Shown here: piece by piece, positions 8,457-17,311 of the stretch
Layout: every line of letters begins with the position of its first letter
How positions within the stretch are numbered: the stretch's first letter is position 1
From: Neobacillus sp. DY30
GTDB lineage: Bacteria > Bacillota > Bacilli > Bacillales > Cytobacillaceae
Assembly: GCF_030123065.1 (NCBI RefSeq)
Contig: NZ_CP126093.1
Coordinates: 3,166,001 to 3,230,000, forward strand
Direction of reading: 5' to 3'
Length of the DNA stretch: 64,000 nucleotides
Program-made: the position numbers and the translations under genes
The notes under the pieces: generated by a model
Databases searched by the model: none
What the model saw: only the letters and a program-made list of their open reading frames with translations
What the model was told of the DNA's origin: nothing

Positions 8457-8726
8457 ATGATAGATATTGAACGGTTGATTTTAGAAACTTTTATTTATGA
8501 AGAGAATACTATTTTTCACGTTGAAAACTTTTTAAAGCATAAAAATATAAAATTAACGAGGAAAGAAATAAAGGAACGGCTAAACGATATGCTTCAAACT
8601 GGGTTTATAAAATTTCACGATGACCCATCAAATGGACAAGTAAAGTTTATGGATAGTAGTGATGAATTTGAGGAAGACTATTGGTTTGTTCTGACTGAAA
8701 AAGGAAAACGTAAATTATATTTTTAA
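8457..8726 (+). CDS. Small possible winged-helix protein
   Basis: An 89-residue protein with RBS CGGGGG before ATG. Helix-rich first half (FHVENFLKHKNIKLTRKEIK ending near LNDML) followed by a beta-type stretch TGFIKFH and a terminal LTEKGKRKLYF. The order, a helical bundle then a wing then TEKGK, is like PadR/MarR-type winged helices, where the Glu-Lys-Gly turn is common. No specific family recognised; DNA binding is inference. Confidence 0.55.
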   Translation: MIDIERLILETFIYEENTIFHVENFLKHKNIKLTRKEIKERLNDMLQTGFIKFHDDPSNGQVKFMDSSDEFEEDYWFVLTEKGKRKLYF

Positions 8727-8744
8727 ATCCTTATTATAGTAAAA

Positions 8745-8815
8745 GTGGCGATGCTTCAATAATGGAGGATCGCTATTCTTATTCAAGTAACGGAACAGGT
8801 TAGTGAAATAAAGGG
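8745..8815 (+). repeat. Composite repeat, partial copy
   Basis: GGCGATGCTTCAATAATGG with hairpin arms GCGAT and ATCGC, then TATTCAAGTAACGGAACAGG and TTAGTGAAATAAAGGG. Confidence 0.75.
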
Positions 8816-8871
8816 AAAAAGTTAATGCGAATAGAATAATGTAGGATAATAAATATGAGGTGTGATTTTTA

Positions 8872-9897
8872 ATGAAGACTACTGATTTGTGTGAAGCCTG
8901 TAAAAAAAATGAAATTAATGTGGTAGAATCGTCCGATGACCCCGGCCATCCTTATAAAGTTTGCAATCAATGTCACGAAAGGCTATTAAAATATTCATTA
9001 CGACCTATCGAATGGTACAACCTGGCAGTTATCCATTCTCCTAATCAACCTTTATTACACGATGATCTTTACGATGAAGACGGAGAGGCTTGTCAACCAG
9101 AAGAAGATGTTATTGTAACTAAAAAAGACAAAGCACCAACTTTAAAAAATGTTCAAAATGATTTGGAATCTTTATTGGACTTTTCTATAACGAGGTGGTT
9201 TCTTGAGGATGATGTAATAAAAGCCCTCAATAAACACGATAACCAAATGACTTTGAGTTCAGTAAAATCCAGGTTTTATGAAACAGAAAACTACGAAATA
9301 AAATCAAGAATGTTGGAAATTGTAGCTGATGTTTTAGGTAGCTCAGCTTCGGAATGGGTAAGGGAACTTTGGAAGAATTATGACGAAAATTTACTATATC
9401 CAATTTCTTGGGCAACAGCCAGCAGTTTACCAATCGAAGAGGGATTAAATAATGTATTTGAGAAATTGAAATTGGTAAGTGAAAAAGAAATGCCGATAGC
9501 CGCTTTTACCAGCCTATACCGTTTCCGTTCCAACGTTATCCTTGATTGGATTGAGTCAACTTGCACAATTTTTAACGATAATTGGGGAAGGTTGGCAGCG
9601 GTATGTTTTCCTACCTGGGAAAGAATGAAATCTTGGCTAAACGGAGGAAGACCTTTAAGTTTAATTGCACTTGATACAATGGAGAACTGTGTTAAAGGAC
9701 ATGGAGACTATTATGTTAAGCAACTTTCTCCTAAGATACTTGGAACAGTCAAAAATGAGGTTGAACAAGTATTAAATGGTTATTATCAAAAAGATGGTGT
9801 TCCTCGTGTCAAAATGAAAGTAGAAAGAATAACGGAGAACAAAAAAGAAATATTTGAATTCAATCGAATTATTTTCATTAAACGAGGTAATTTGTGA
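8872..9897 (+). CDS. Protein with N-terminal zinc ribbon, unknown function
   Basis: A 341-residue soluble protein. The N-terminus has CEACKKNE and, about 26 residues later, CNQCHERLL, a four-cysteine zinc-ribbon pattern. An acidic linker (about residues 65-80) precedes a mostly helical C-terminal region of about 250 residues that resembles HEAT-like helical repeats by eye. No catalytic motif seen. It ends at the repeat copy interrupted by the type-1 IS110 element. Confidence 0.65.
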   Translation: MKTTDLCEACKKNEINVVESSDDPGHPYKVCNQCHERLLKYSLRPIEWYNLAVIHSPNQPLLHDDLYDEDGEACQPEEDVIVTKKDKAPTLKNVQNDLESLLDFSITRWFLEDDVIKALNKHDNQMTLSSVKSRFYETENYEIKSRMLEIVADVLGSSASEWVRELWKNYDENLLYPISWATASSLPIEEGLNNVFEKLKLVSEKEMPIAAFTSLYRFRSNVILDWIESTCTIFNDNWGRLAAVCFPTWERMKSWLNGGRPLSLIALDTMENCVKGHGDYYVKQLSPKILGTVKNEVEQVLNGYYQKDGVPRVKMKVERITENKKEIFEFNRIIFIKRGNL

Positions 9898-10050
9898 AGA
9901 ACTGTACTTAAGCTAAACCAGCTAATAGTTTGTCAACATTTTTCAATAAAAAGATTAATAATCTCATGATATACTAAAAATGTTCATGCCAAATAACCTT
10001 CCTAAATTCTCTTTTTGGAAGGTATTGTTGTATTTAGTTAGATATAGGTC

Positions 10051-11288
10051 CTATGCTATATCTTGGAAAGTGGTTCTGCTTTTTAGTAAGGCATAAATCC
10101 AATGTAAGAGTTTGTTTACACAAGCAATAATGGCTACTCTAAAGGGTTTTCCTTCTTCTCGTTTCTTATCGTAAAACTCTCGTAGTCTTCTATTGCGTGG
10201 AATGATCTCATCCGTCGTTTTCTTTTTACGGGAATCCCGAATTCCACTTTGAACAGCCATATACAATGCGTGGCGAAGCCTACATGAGCCACGTTTGGTT
10301 ATTCGGTTTACTGATGCAGTAAACTTTCCAGAAGAGTACACACTAGGATCTATTCCAGCGAAGGCAACTAACTTCTTGGCATCATTAAACCGATCTATCT
10401 CTCCGATTTCAGAAATAATCGTTGCAGCGATTTTCTCTCCGACTCCAGGGATAGATTGAAGGATCTCATATTCTTCAATTTCACTAGCGAGGGCATCTAT
10501 TTCATTCGCAATATTGGATAGATGCTCTTGGTATTGAAGAACAATCTTAACCAAGATTTCAAGGTTAAAAATATGACTATCGTAGAGATTGTTTGAAAAG
10601 GATCACGAATAGCTGCTTCTCTTAACTTCTGTGCTTTTTCCTTTGCCCATGACTCCGAACGACTCATGCATAACGAACTTATCTTATCAGTTAATTCTTT
10701 TTCACTTACATTTAATACTGCCTTAGAAGTAGGGAATTCTAGTAAAGTAAGCAAAGATACCTTTGAATAGAGGCTTCCAAAAACCCCTCGATACTCAGGA
10801 AAGACCTGATCAATTAAGGAATGTAGCTGTATCTTTGTTTTTGCTGATATTTCTGCAATACTCTCTTGTTGCCTTGTTAGATTACGAAGGTTTAAGAGTT
10901 GAATACCACGCTTCTTGTAAGGCTCTAGGTCCTCTTTATAAAACAGTTCACAAAGATGATAAGCATCAATCGCATCAGTTTTTACCTTTCGGAGGCTTGA
11001 GCTTTTGGCTCTATGTGAGATAAGTGGATTAACGATGATATAAACATAATTTTGTTCCGCTAGAAACTGAATTACGGGAATATGATAGTGCCCAGTTGAT
11101 TCTAAAACGACCGAAGGTTGATAACCATCAGCTGCCTTTTCCACCTCTTGAAGGAATTCTAATAAACCTTCTAACCCTTTAAGATCATGTTTAATACTAA
11201 AACTCTTACGATATGGTTTACCTTTATCTAAAAATGCTTGAACTTGGCTTTCTCCTTTTGATACATCCAGACCAATCACTGGATTCAT
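10051..11288 (-). pseudogene. IS110-type transposase, type 1, frameshifted
   Basis: The N-terminal part (11288 to about 10560) shows the DEDD RuvC-like domain: MNPVIGLDVSKGESQVQAF, VVLESTGHYH, NPLISHRAKSSSLRKVKTDA with IDAYHL. The C-terminal part (10051-10554, other frame) has the Transposase_20 domain with LQSIPGVGEKIAATIISEI and the serine-bearing GIDPSVYSSGKF. The two frames overlap; fusing them needs a one-base shift at a T-run near 10565, where FLTLKSWLRL should read FNLEILVKIV. Either the element is dead or there is a sequencing indel. Programmed frameshifting is not usual for this family. Confidence 0.85.
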
Positions 11289-11299
11289 TTTTATTTCTC

Positions 11300-11530
11300 C
11301 TCCTCCTAGAAATACATATTAGTCGGTATCCCCTAAAGCTGCTTGTAATGTCATAGGTTCGCTTGTTAAACGGGATCATGGTCCCAACCAGCCTGAAACA
11401 TGTTTATACAAGTAGGGGGTGAACAGTTTAGCTGACGGGATCTAGTCCCACGGGGGCGACGTTCTACCCCGACTACCGTAATCATATGACCATATAGAAA
11501 AAGGTCAACCAGAAAAATCTGGCTACCCTT
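11300..11530 (-). ncRNA. Putative bridge RNA of type-1 IS110 element
   Basis: Noncoding end upstream of the transposase, where IS110-group elements encode the bridge RNA. It has two GC-rich hairpins with internal loops. Plus-strand AGCTGACGGG (11430-11439) matches the target AGCTAACGGG at 9 of 10 bases, and AACCAGC (11386-11392) is identical to the element's left end at 9916-9922. The block is kept in the transposase-less copy at 42163-42290, which suggests it matters. RNA production is inferred. Confidence 0.45.
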
Positions 11531-11539
11531 ATATTACGA

Positions 11540-11625
11540 ACGGGTGCTTATGTTAAAGGCGGGATGGCAGCAGCGGTCCCATTTTCTTACTGTGCTAACG
11601 TGGCAGGTTAGTGAAAGAAGGAGAG
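11540..11625 (+). repeat. Composite repeat, body right of type-1 IS
   Basis: ACGGGTGCTTATGTTAAAGG, imperfect hairpin GGGATGGCAGCAGCGGTCCC with ATTTTCTTACTG tail, then GTGCTAACGTGGCAGGTTAG and TGAAAGAAGGAG. Its CTTAAGCT start lies left of the IS at 9906-9914. Confidence 0.85.
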
Positions 11626-11680
11626 TCTAGTCGAAACGTAGAAATTATTATCAATATGTTCTAAGAATATGGTGATTTTA

Positions 11681-12118
11681 ATGACAGGAAAGAAACGTAA
11701 ACGAATCAAAATTGGGGATGTATATGCTATTCCTTTACCTAATGGTAAATATGCTTTTGGAAGAATATTTAAAGATGCTGGCATAGGTATTTATAAATAT
11801 ATCGGAGTAAGTATTGATGATATTCCAAGGGTTGAGGAGTACCAATTTATTGTTGGTGTATATGAATATGTACTAAAATCAGGAGTTTGGACATTTGTAA
11901 AATATCGCCCTTTTAAAAGTGATGATGAAGCATTTCCACCTCCTTCTTGTATCGTTGATAACATCTCAGGTGAATTTTCAATTTACCATAAAGGGGAAAT
12001 CCGAAGTGCAACTAAATTGGAATGTGAAGGTTTAGAAGTAGCGGCAGTTTGGGCGGATAATCACATCATTGATAGGATTATGGGAGTTGATAAGTGGCAC
12101 AAAGATGATGAAAAATAA
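11681..12118 (+). CDS. Imm26-family immunity protein
   Basis: A 145-residue soluble protein. The opening KIGDVYAIPLPNGKYAFGRI is characteristic of Imm26, an immunity family of polymorphic toxin systems. The RxF/YR-type region (FVKYRPFKSDDEAFPPPSC) follows mid-protein. ATG at 11681 is preferred because GGTGA lies five bases upstream; an in-frame ATG at 11669 has no RBS. No toxin gene is visible nearby, so it looks like an orphan immunity gene kept against rivals. A truncated relative of the same N-terminus is at 36258. Confidence 0.75.
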   Translation: MTGKKRKRIKIGDVYAIPLPNGKYAFGRIFKDAGIGIYKYIGVSIDDIPRVEEYQFIVGVYEYVLKSGVWTFVKYRPFKSDDEAFPPPSCIVDNISGEFSIYHKGEIRSATKLECEGLEVAAVWADNHIIDRIMGVDKWHKDDEK

Positions 12119-12119
12119 T

Positions 12120-12202
12120 TTTCCTTTTTCAACTAAGGGTACTTATGCTTAACGTTGGGGTGACTACTGCGCTGCCAGTTTCTTGTTGTGCTAACGAAGC
12201 AG
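12120..12202 (+). repeat. Composite repeat, left part before type-2 IS
   Basis: TTCAACTAAGGGTACTTATG, weak hairpin around GACTACTGCGCTGCC, TTTCTTGTTG, then GTGCTAACGAAGCAG where the IS begins. The rest of the right arm (GGTTAGTTCAATAAG) continues at 14037 on the other side of the insertion. Confidence 0.8.
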
Positions 12203-12318
12203 CATTCCTGTAATGAATGAAAATGAGGTTTGAATAAAAAAGAACCTCTTGGTAGAATGAGAGAGTCCTAAAGCTGGCCAGCAAAAATGGACAATCCCCA
12301 ATACCAGGAGGTCTTAAA

Positions 12319-13613
12319 ATGAATTATAACCAAAATGAAAAGATTGCTCAAATTACTTCTCAGACTCTTATTATAGGCGTGGATATTGCGAAATTCAAGC
12401 ATGTCGCACGAGCACAGGACTACAGAGGAATAGAATTCAGATCACCTTGTTATTTTGAGAATACCAAGCAAGGATTTCAACTGTTTCTCGTGTGGATCTT
12501 TCAATTAAAGAAAGAACAAGTAATGGAAAAAGTAATAGTAGGTATGGAGCCTACGGGCCACTATTGGCTAAATCTAGCTCATATATTAAAAGAAAATAAT
12601 ATAAAGTTTGTCGCAGTAAATCCTTTACACCTTAAGAGAAGTAAGGAACTCGATGATAACTCACCAACTAAAAACGATGTGAAAGACGCTAAAGTCATTG
12701 CCCAGTTGGTCAAGGACGGGAGATATGCTGAACCAACGATTCCACAAGGTGTTTATGCAGAACTCCGTGTGGCGAAAAAATACGTGATCTCCTAACTGAT
12801 GATCTTCAAACGGTGCAAGGCCAGATTCACAACTGGCTAGATCGGTATTTTCCTGAGTTTTTAACCGTCTTTAAGAGTTGGGAAGGAAAAGCAGCCTTGC
12901 AATTTTTAAAGCTAGGAGCCTTACCACATGAACTGATTCATTTCACTGATCAGTACTTATTGGATCATTTACGAAAAGCAGTTAGTCGAAGTGTAGGACT
13001 AAACAAAATAGTAGAGTTGAAACAAGCAGCTAGAGAGTCCATCGGACTGTGTCAAGGTTCTAATATGGCCAAATTAGAGCTGGCCACTCTGCTTGATAAA
13101 TATGACTTGATACAAGAGAAGTTCGAAGAACTAGATGAGAAGATAGATAATTTAATTGAACAAATCCCTGGTGTCCAGCAAATGTTAGCCATTAAGGGAG
13201 TGGGAAGAGATACTGTTGCCGGCTTCTTTGCAGAAGTGGGAGATCTTCAAGAGTACTCGCACCCTAGACAGATCATAAAGTTAGCTGGATTGAGCTTGAA
13301 AGAGAACACTTCTGGAAAGCATAAAGGGCAAACGAAGATCACAAAAAGAGGGAGGAAGAAGCTAAGAGCTCTCCTCTTCAGGGTGTGTATGATTATGGTA
13401 GCGAAGAACTCGGCCTTTAAAGCGCTGCATGCCTATTACACGCAGCGTCCGGACAATCCTCTAAAGAAAATGCAGTCTCTGATTGCCTTGTGTAATAAAC
13501 TAATACGCATATTCTTTGCGATTGGAAAGAAACAATTTGAGTTTAGTGAAGAGAGAATGTTAAAGGATATCCCTCATATGAGAGCAATCATAGAAGTTGA
13601 AAAAGCAGCTTAA
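12319..13613 (+). pseudogene. IS110-type transposase, type 2, frameshifted
   Basis: Two frames. 12319-12795 has the DEDD half: LIIGVDIAKFKHVARAQDY, VIVGMEPTGHYWLNLAHIL, VNPLHLKRSKELDDNSPTKN with DVKDAKVIAQL. 12813-13613 has the helical linker and Transposase_20 half: IPGVQQMLAIKGVGRDTVAG and LAGLSLKENTSGKHKGQTKI. The break lies at a run of six A at 12775-12780; one extra A would give AKKIRDLLTDDLQTVQGQ and join both parts. RBS CAGGAGG precedes the ATG. Inactive as read. Confidence 0.85.
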
Positions 13614-13619
13614 TTTAGT

Positions 13620-14034
13620 AATAAAAGTAGAGTAGAAAAGGATATTTAGTGTTATGAGTCTCGTACATTTGAAGCACGGATTAGTCAGCAAAGCAACTAA
13701 ACTTCGGGCAGGGATCCTGTGGAGCAGCATGACTGACATCCACCTCATGGAAAGGTTGGACGAAGGAATTTGAGAGCGAAGACTCTGTGAGGCATGGGAG
13801 GGTTGACCTCCATGAGAAATGTGGACATCCACTAGTGCGGTCATAATTTAACTCATCCACCATTTTTTGTAAGTGTGTGGCTAATGAGCTATCAGTCTTT
13901 TTGCTTTAAAAGCCCAAATTTATCCTTAGGAGATAAATCCAACCATAGTAGCGAGCAGTAACTCTATAATTAACATCCTATAAAATACTGAGAATACTGG
14001 AGAAAACGCGAGTTTTCACTTTGTTTATTGAGGG
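13620..14034 (+). ncRNA. Putative seekRNA region of type-2 element
   Basis: The long 3' noncoding end contains several stem-loops (for example GGTTGACCTCCATGAG and the CTCATGGAAAGG block). It is nearly identical in the second copy at 19690-20104, although that copy has lost its 5' half. The segment AGCAGCAT (13723-13730) is identical to the left junction of the integrated element (AGCAG of the target plus CAT of the IS). IS1111-type elements place their guide RNA here. Expression and exact ends are inferred. Confidence 0.4.
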
Positions 14035-14104
14035 AGGTTAGTTCAATAAGAAATCACAAAAGTAATGAGCATTTACTTTAAAATAAGATTAAACGGAGGT
14101 TGAG

Positions 14105-14569
14105 ATGCGAAAAGTTTATCTAGATAGAACAGAATTAACTGGAGCCATAAATGTAAATTTAAAAGATACCGAGGTTATACCAGCAGGTACAACAATTTAT
14201 CCTATGAGTGTTTATCATAAAAATGAGGAGTATCAAAAATATGCTAACGATTATGATATTCAATTTATCTTTGACGATGATATTCCACATTTAGAATTTT
14301 ATACGGTTCCATATGTAGATATTATGGCAAAAGATAGTAAAGGTGGATTTATCGGAACTGTTGGTCAACAATGTGATTTGAAAAGTAACGCACCAATTTG
14401 TTATATCAATAGGCATTTAGAGTGCTTGATAATTTCTGAAAACGGAGAAGATTTTCTGAGTAATATAGGATCGTGGCAAGACAACTTGAAACCCTATGGT
14501 AAAATTACCGTTTATCGTTCGAAAGCAGAAGCAGAAATGGAACTAGAATTTATCGATTTGTCTGTCTGA
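14105..14569 (+). CDS. Conserved protein of unknown function
   Basis: A 154-residue acidic soluble protein, RBS CGGAGG before ATG. No signal peptide. Segments YDIQFIFDDDIPHLEFYTVP and GFIGTVGQQCDLKSNAPICY suggest a beta-rich fold with two cysteines. Size, acidity and isolation between mobile elements recall immunity-type proteins, but no family is recognised. It ends just before the type-3 IS110 copy. Confidence 0.55.
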   Translation: MRKVYLDRTELTGAINVNLKDTEVIPAGTTIYPMSVYHKNEEYQKYANDYDIQFIFDDDIPHLEFYTVPYVDIMAKDSKGGFIGTVGQQCDLKSNAPICYINRHLECLIISENGEDFLSNIGSWQDNLKPYGKITVYRSKAEAEMELEFIDLSV

Positions 14570-14664
14570 TAGTCCTCCATCATTTTAAATTCATATTGAA
14601 CTACCATGAAAATTAACTTCTGTTAGAACCGAAAAATGGCAATACTTAAATAAACGCAGCTCAT

Positions 14665-15937
14665 TCATCTTTTTAAAAGGGAGAGCGTCTGATCTTTGGC
14701 GGTTATATACTTGTTTAATGGATTAGAAGCTTCTGTTATTGTAACCGAATAGCCTAAGTTTTCTAGCCTACGAACCGAATGGCGTACAATAGATACCTGT
14801 CTTTGTTTATCAAAGTAGTCTTCGCCTAAGTCTACATACATTTCTTTTCTAATTAACAGGTAATATGCAATCCGCAATATTGCATGTGCAACTACTATTG
14901 CTGCTCTTTTGTTTCCTTTTCGTCCTGCTGTTCGTCGATATAGTGCACCTAGATAGTTTTTAGAACCTCTCACTGATTGAGCTGCTTCAGTTAATGCTGA
15001 TCTTAAATACTTATTTCCTTTTTCGATCTAGTTGATTTTCTTTTTCCAGCACTTTCGTTATGTCCAGGTACGAGAGCTGCCCACGAACAAAGATGTGCCG
15101 CAGTTGGAAATTGTTTTTTAACATCAGTACCGATTTCAGCTAGAATTTGTTCAGCCATTCTTCTGGCGATTCCAGGTATCGAATCTAGTCTTTCAATATC
15201 TTCTTCATAAGTGCTAACTCGTTCGGCTATTTCTTGATCTAGCATTTCAATTTGCTCAGTTAGAAAATCAATGTGGGTTAAAATCGTCTTGAGCATTAAG
15301 CGTTGATGTGGGTTTACATAGCCCTGAAGTGCTAATTCAAGTTGTTCTTTTTCTTTTTCATTGTACGACGAGCGAAGTTTGCTAGTTTCTCAGGATCATC
15401 TTCGCCATCAGCGATAGCTCGAAGCATATCCTTTGAGGAAACCCCCATAATATCAGAAACGTCAGAGCCTAGTTTGATGTTGGCTCCTTCTAAAACTTTT
15501 TGAATCCGATTATGTTGTCTTGCACGTTCTTCTATAATACTACGGCGATAACGAACAAGTTCTCGCAGCTCTCTTTGAGTTCGATTTGGAATGAAACTCG
15601 CTTTGAGTAGACCATGGCGAAGAAGTTGTGCAATCCATTCGGCATCTTTAACGTCGGTCTTACGACCTGGGAGTGCCTTCATGTGTTGGGCGTTTACAAC
15701 TAGAAACTCAATCCCTTCAGATTCTAGTAAGTTGACTATAGGTTTCCAATAAACACTCGTGCTTTCCATTGCTACATGTGTACAACCATGTTCTTTAACC
15801 CAGTCGATTAACTTGAGTAGAAAAACTGTTTTAGTAGAAAACGTTTGAATCTCCTTTCCATCAGGTGTCATAATACACGCAGTGATATTATCTTTATGAA
15901 CATCCATACCACATGCTCTTTCAATGATTACATCCAT
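14665..15937 (-). pseudogene. IS110-type transposase, type 3, copy 1, broken
   Basis: Three frame segments. 15937-15332 is the DEDD domain ([59 protein letters not shown]). 15296-15003 starts the C-terminal domain (LDSIPGIARRMAEQILAEIG, AALVPGHNESAGKRKS). 14973-14665 holds the end. One break, at CTAGCAAACTTC where one A seems missing, is shared with copy 2. The other, CTTTTTCG against CTTTTTTCG in copy 2 near 15025, is private. Not functional as read. Confidence 0.85.
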
Positions 15938-15944
15938 TGAAATT

Positions 15945-16190
15945 CTTCCTTTCTAGGCTTATAAATTGGAGGCTGGTGCAACAATCAGAATAAGGATTAA
16001 TCTACCATGAGTGCTTCCCGTAAGGGAGCGACAGTTTGTGGTGCACCGTGGTCGTTGGAGTCAGACTAACGGATGGGCTCTATGGCACTCTAGTACATCG
16101 ACCTTCCTCTCCAGCCTTAGGACAAGTATGGACGGATTCAATACATTTTCATTCTTTGTGGTGAAGAGCTGTTTTTAGTGATTCATGGAT
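15945..16190 (-). ncRNA. Putative bridge RNA of type-3 element, copy 1
   Basis: Noncoding end upstream of the transposase with alternating stems. One loop holds CTAACGGATG (16066-16075, plus strand), matching the target CTAACGGGTG at 9 of 10 bases. Another holds CTACCATGA (16002-16010), identical to the left end of the element at 14601-14609. One target-matching and one donor-matching loop is the expected bridge RNA design. The same sequences occur in copy 2 at about 18640-18885. Confidence 0.55.
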
Positions 16191-16192
16191 GG

Positions 16193-16250
16193 CTAACGGG
16201 TGCTTTAGTTGAAGAAGCCAAAAGGACCTAAATGGTCATTTTTATATTTG
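16193..16250 (+). repeat. Composite repeat, body right of type-3 copy 1
   Basis: CTAACGGGTGCTTTAGTTGA then AGAAGCC, with hairpin arms GGACC and GGTC plus ATTTTTATATT tail. Its ATTGAA start lies left of the IS at 14595-14600. Confidence 0.8.
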
Positions 16251-16309
16251 GTAATAAAATACGAATTTCATTTATTGTATTGGAAATACTATCTGTCGAG
16301 GTGAAATAA

Positions 16310-16497
16310 ATGAGCAGATTTAAAGTTGTGTTTGAGAATACAATCCAAAGTGGTGGGTTTTCATTGGAGCAGTATTTGATAACATTACATCAAGAAAAGA
16401 TATGTTGGATTCATTTGATGGTCATGATGATTACGAGTTGGACATGAGGTTATTTGAAGGGGAGATTCAAAAAGTTAACCGATTGTTGGAGAGCTAA
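16310..16497 (+). pseudogene. Small acidic protein gene with frameshift
   Basis: ATG at 16310 follows GAGGTG. The frame reads MSRFKVVFENTIQSGGFSLE then shifts. With one added T at CAGTATTTGATAAC (about 16368) it continues FDNITSRKDMLDSFDGHDDY and ends MRLFEGEIQKVNRLLES at the TAA inside the terminator loop. So it was a protein of about 62 residues, acidic, role unknown. The single-base homopolymer loss could be a sequencing error. Confidence 0.6.
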
Positions 16498-16513
16498 GGC
16501 TCTCTTTTTATTT
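16489..16513 (+). terminator. Intrinsic terminator overlapping stop codon
   Basis: GAGAGC (16489-16494), loop TAAG holding the stop codon of the upstream gene, GCTCTC (16499-16504), then TTTTTATTT. Confidence 0.85.
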
Positions 16514-16532
16514 ATAAAATAAAGATTATATT

Positions 16533-16573
16533 TTCTTCTTCAACTAACGTAAGCAGGTTAGTGGAAGAAGGAA
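16533..16573 (+). repeat. Composite repeat, single palindromic unit
   Basis: TTCTTCAACTAAC, spacer GTAAGCA, then GGTTAGTGGAAGAAGG: almost perfect inverted halves. It sits between a terminator and the next gene and has no terminator hairpin of its own. Confidence 0.85.
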
Positions 16574-16629
16574 TGATATAATTTGGTATTAATATGTATA
16601 ATTTGAGTATCAGTTCAAGGGGCTACAAA

Positions 16630-17223
16630 ATGATTCAAATAAATAAAAAGTCTGGTACTGTTATCATTGTTATACACGAAATTTATGGAATTAACCAACA
16701 TATGAAGAGTTTTTGTGAATTACTATCAAAACAGAGTTTTGATGTCATTTGTCCAAATTTTTTAGAATCAGAGACACCTTTTGATTATTCTCAAGAGGAA
16801 GATGCTTACTGTAATTTTATGGAGAATGTAGGATTCACTCAAGCTATACATAAAATAAAAGATATATTATCAGATGTTAAAGATGAATACAAAAAAATAT
16901 TTATCGTTGGGTTTAGTGTAGGGGCAACTGTTGCTTGGTTATGTAGTGAGGAAGAATGTGTCGATGGAATAGTTGGATACTATGGTTCACGTACTCAGGA
17001 TTATGTAGAATTAACACCACAATGTCCTACAATACTATTCTTTCCGCAAGAAGAACAATCATTTAATGTGGACGAGTTAATTTTAACTTTAGATAAAAAG
17101 AATATCGAATTACATAAATATAACGGAACACACGGATTCAGTGACCCCTACTCTCCAAAATATAATGAAAAATCTGCACAAAAAGCATTTAGCGAATTGG
17201 TGAATTTTATTGTGAAACATTAA
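16630..17223 (+). CDS. Dienelactone hydrolase family protein
   Basis: A 197-residue alpha/beta hydrolase. Visible are the oxyanion strand VIIVIHEIYGIN, the nucleophile elbow GFSVGATVAWL (Ser where classical dienelactone hydrolase has Cys), and the catalytic His in YNGTHGFSDPYSPKYNEKSA near the C-terminus. Substrate unknown; ester or lactone hydrolysis is family knowledge. Start ATG 16630 is chosen because AAGGGG lies upstream; an in-frame ATG at 16594 would add 12 unlike residues. It lies between the two direct copies of the type-3 IS. Confidence 0.85.
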   Translation: MIQINKKSGTVIIVIHEIYGINQHMKSFCELLSKQSFDVICPNFLESETPFDYSQEEDAYCNFMENVGFTQAIHKIKDILSDVKDEYKKIFIVGFSVGATVAWLCSEEECVDGIVGYYGSRTQDYVELTPQCPTILFFPQEEQSFNVDELILTLDKKNIELHKYNGTHGFSDPYSPKYNEKSAQKAFSELVNFIVKH

Positions 17224-17234
17224 TTAAATTAACT

Positions 17235-17311
17235 AAGGTGTTATTAAGCTAACTGGGTGCTTGAGTAAAAGAAATTAAGAAGGCTGTTGCGGCAGCCTTT
17301 TTCTTATTGTG
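17235..17311 (+). repeat. Composite repeat, left part before type-3 copy 2
   Basis: AAGCTAACTGGGTGCTTGAG, hairpin GGCTGTTGCGGCAGCC with TTTTTCTTATTGTG, then the IS enters at CTA of the next CTAAC motif. The sequence resumes ACAGGTGCAATAG at 18888. Confidence 0.85.

Larger units (their letters stand above)
9915..11539 (-). mobile_element. IS110-family element, type 1, inserted in repeat
   Basis: About 1.6 kb. The left side joins TGTACTTAAGCT to AAACCAGC; the right side joins TATTACGA to ACGGGTGC. Removing the element restores the repeat motif CTTAAGCTAACGGGTGC. It carries a DEDD transposase in two frames, a 136-bp distal end and a 251-bp noncoding end upstream of the gene. A second copy at 42014-42305 shares the same ends and the same target, which fixes the boundaries. 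No terminal inverted repeats or target duplications are evident, as expected for the family. Confidence 0.85.
12203..14034 (+). mobile_element. IS110-family element, type 2, inserted in repeat
   Basis: About 1.83 kb. The left junction is CTAACGAAGCAG/CATTCCTG; the right junction is TTTATTGAGGG/AGGTTAGTTC. Excision restores GAAGCAGGTTAGTTC, the consensus right arm. The layout is 116 bp before the transposase and 421 bp of noncoding DNA after it, the arrangement seen in IS1111-like members. A truncated second copy at 19175-20104 ends at the same kind of target. Confidence 0.85.
14601..16195 (-). mobile_element. IS110-family element, type 3, copy 1, in repeat
   Basis: About 1.59 kb, bounded by CTA on both sides: ATATTGAA-CTA-CCATGAAAAT at the left and CATGGATGG-CTA-ACGGGTGC at the right. 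Excision restores TTGAACTAACGGGTGC, a consensus left motif. There is a 258-bp noncoding end upstream of the transposase and 63 bp downstream. A nearly identical copy in the same orientation lies at 17312-18887. Confidence 0.88.

Noticed and set aside
13560..13863. Minus-strand frames in the type-2 IS 3' end
   Set aside because: This is the structured noncoding end conserved between two IS copies; both frames are shadows.
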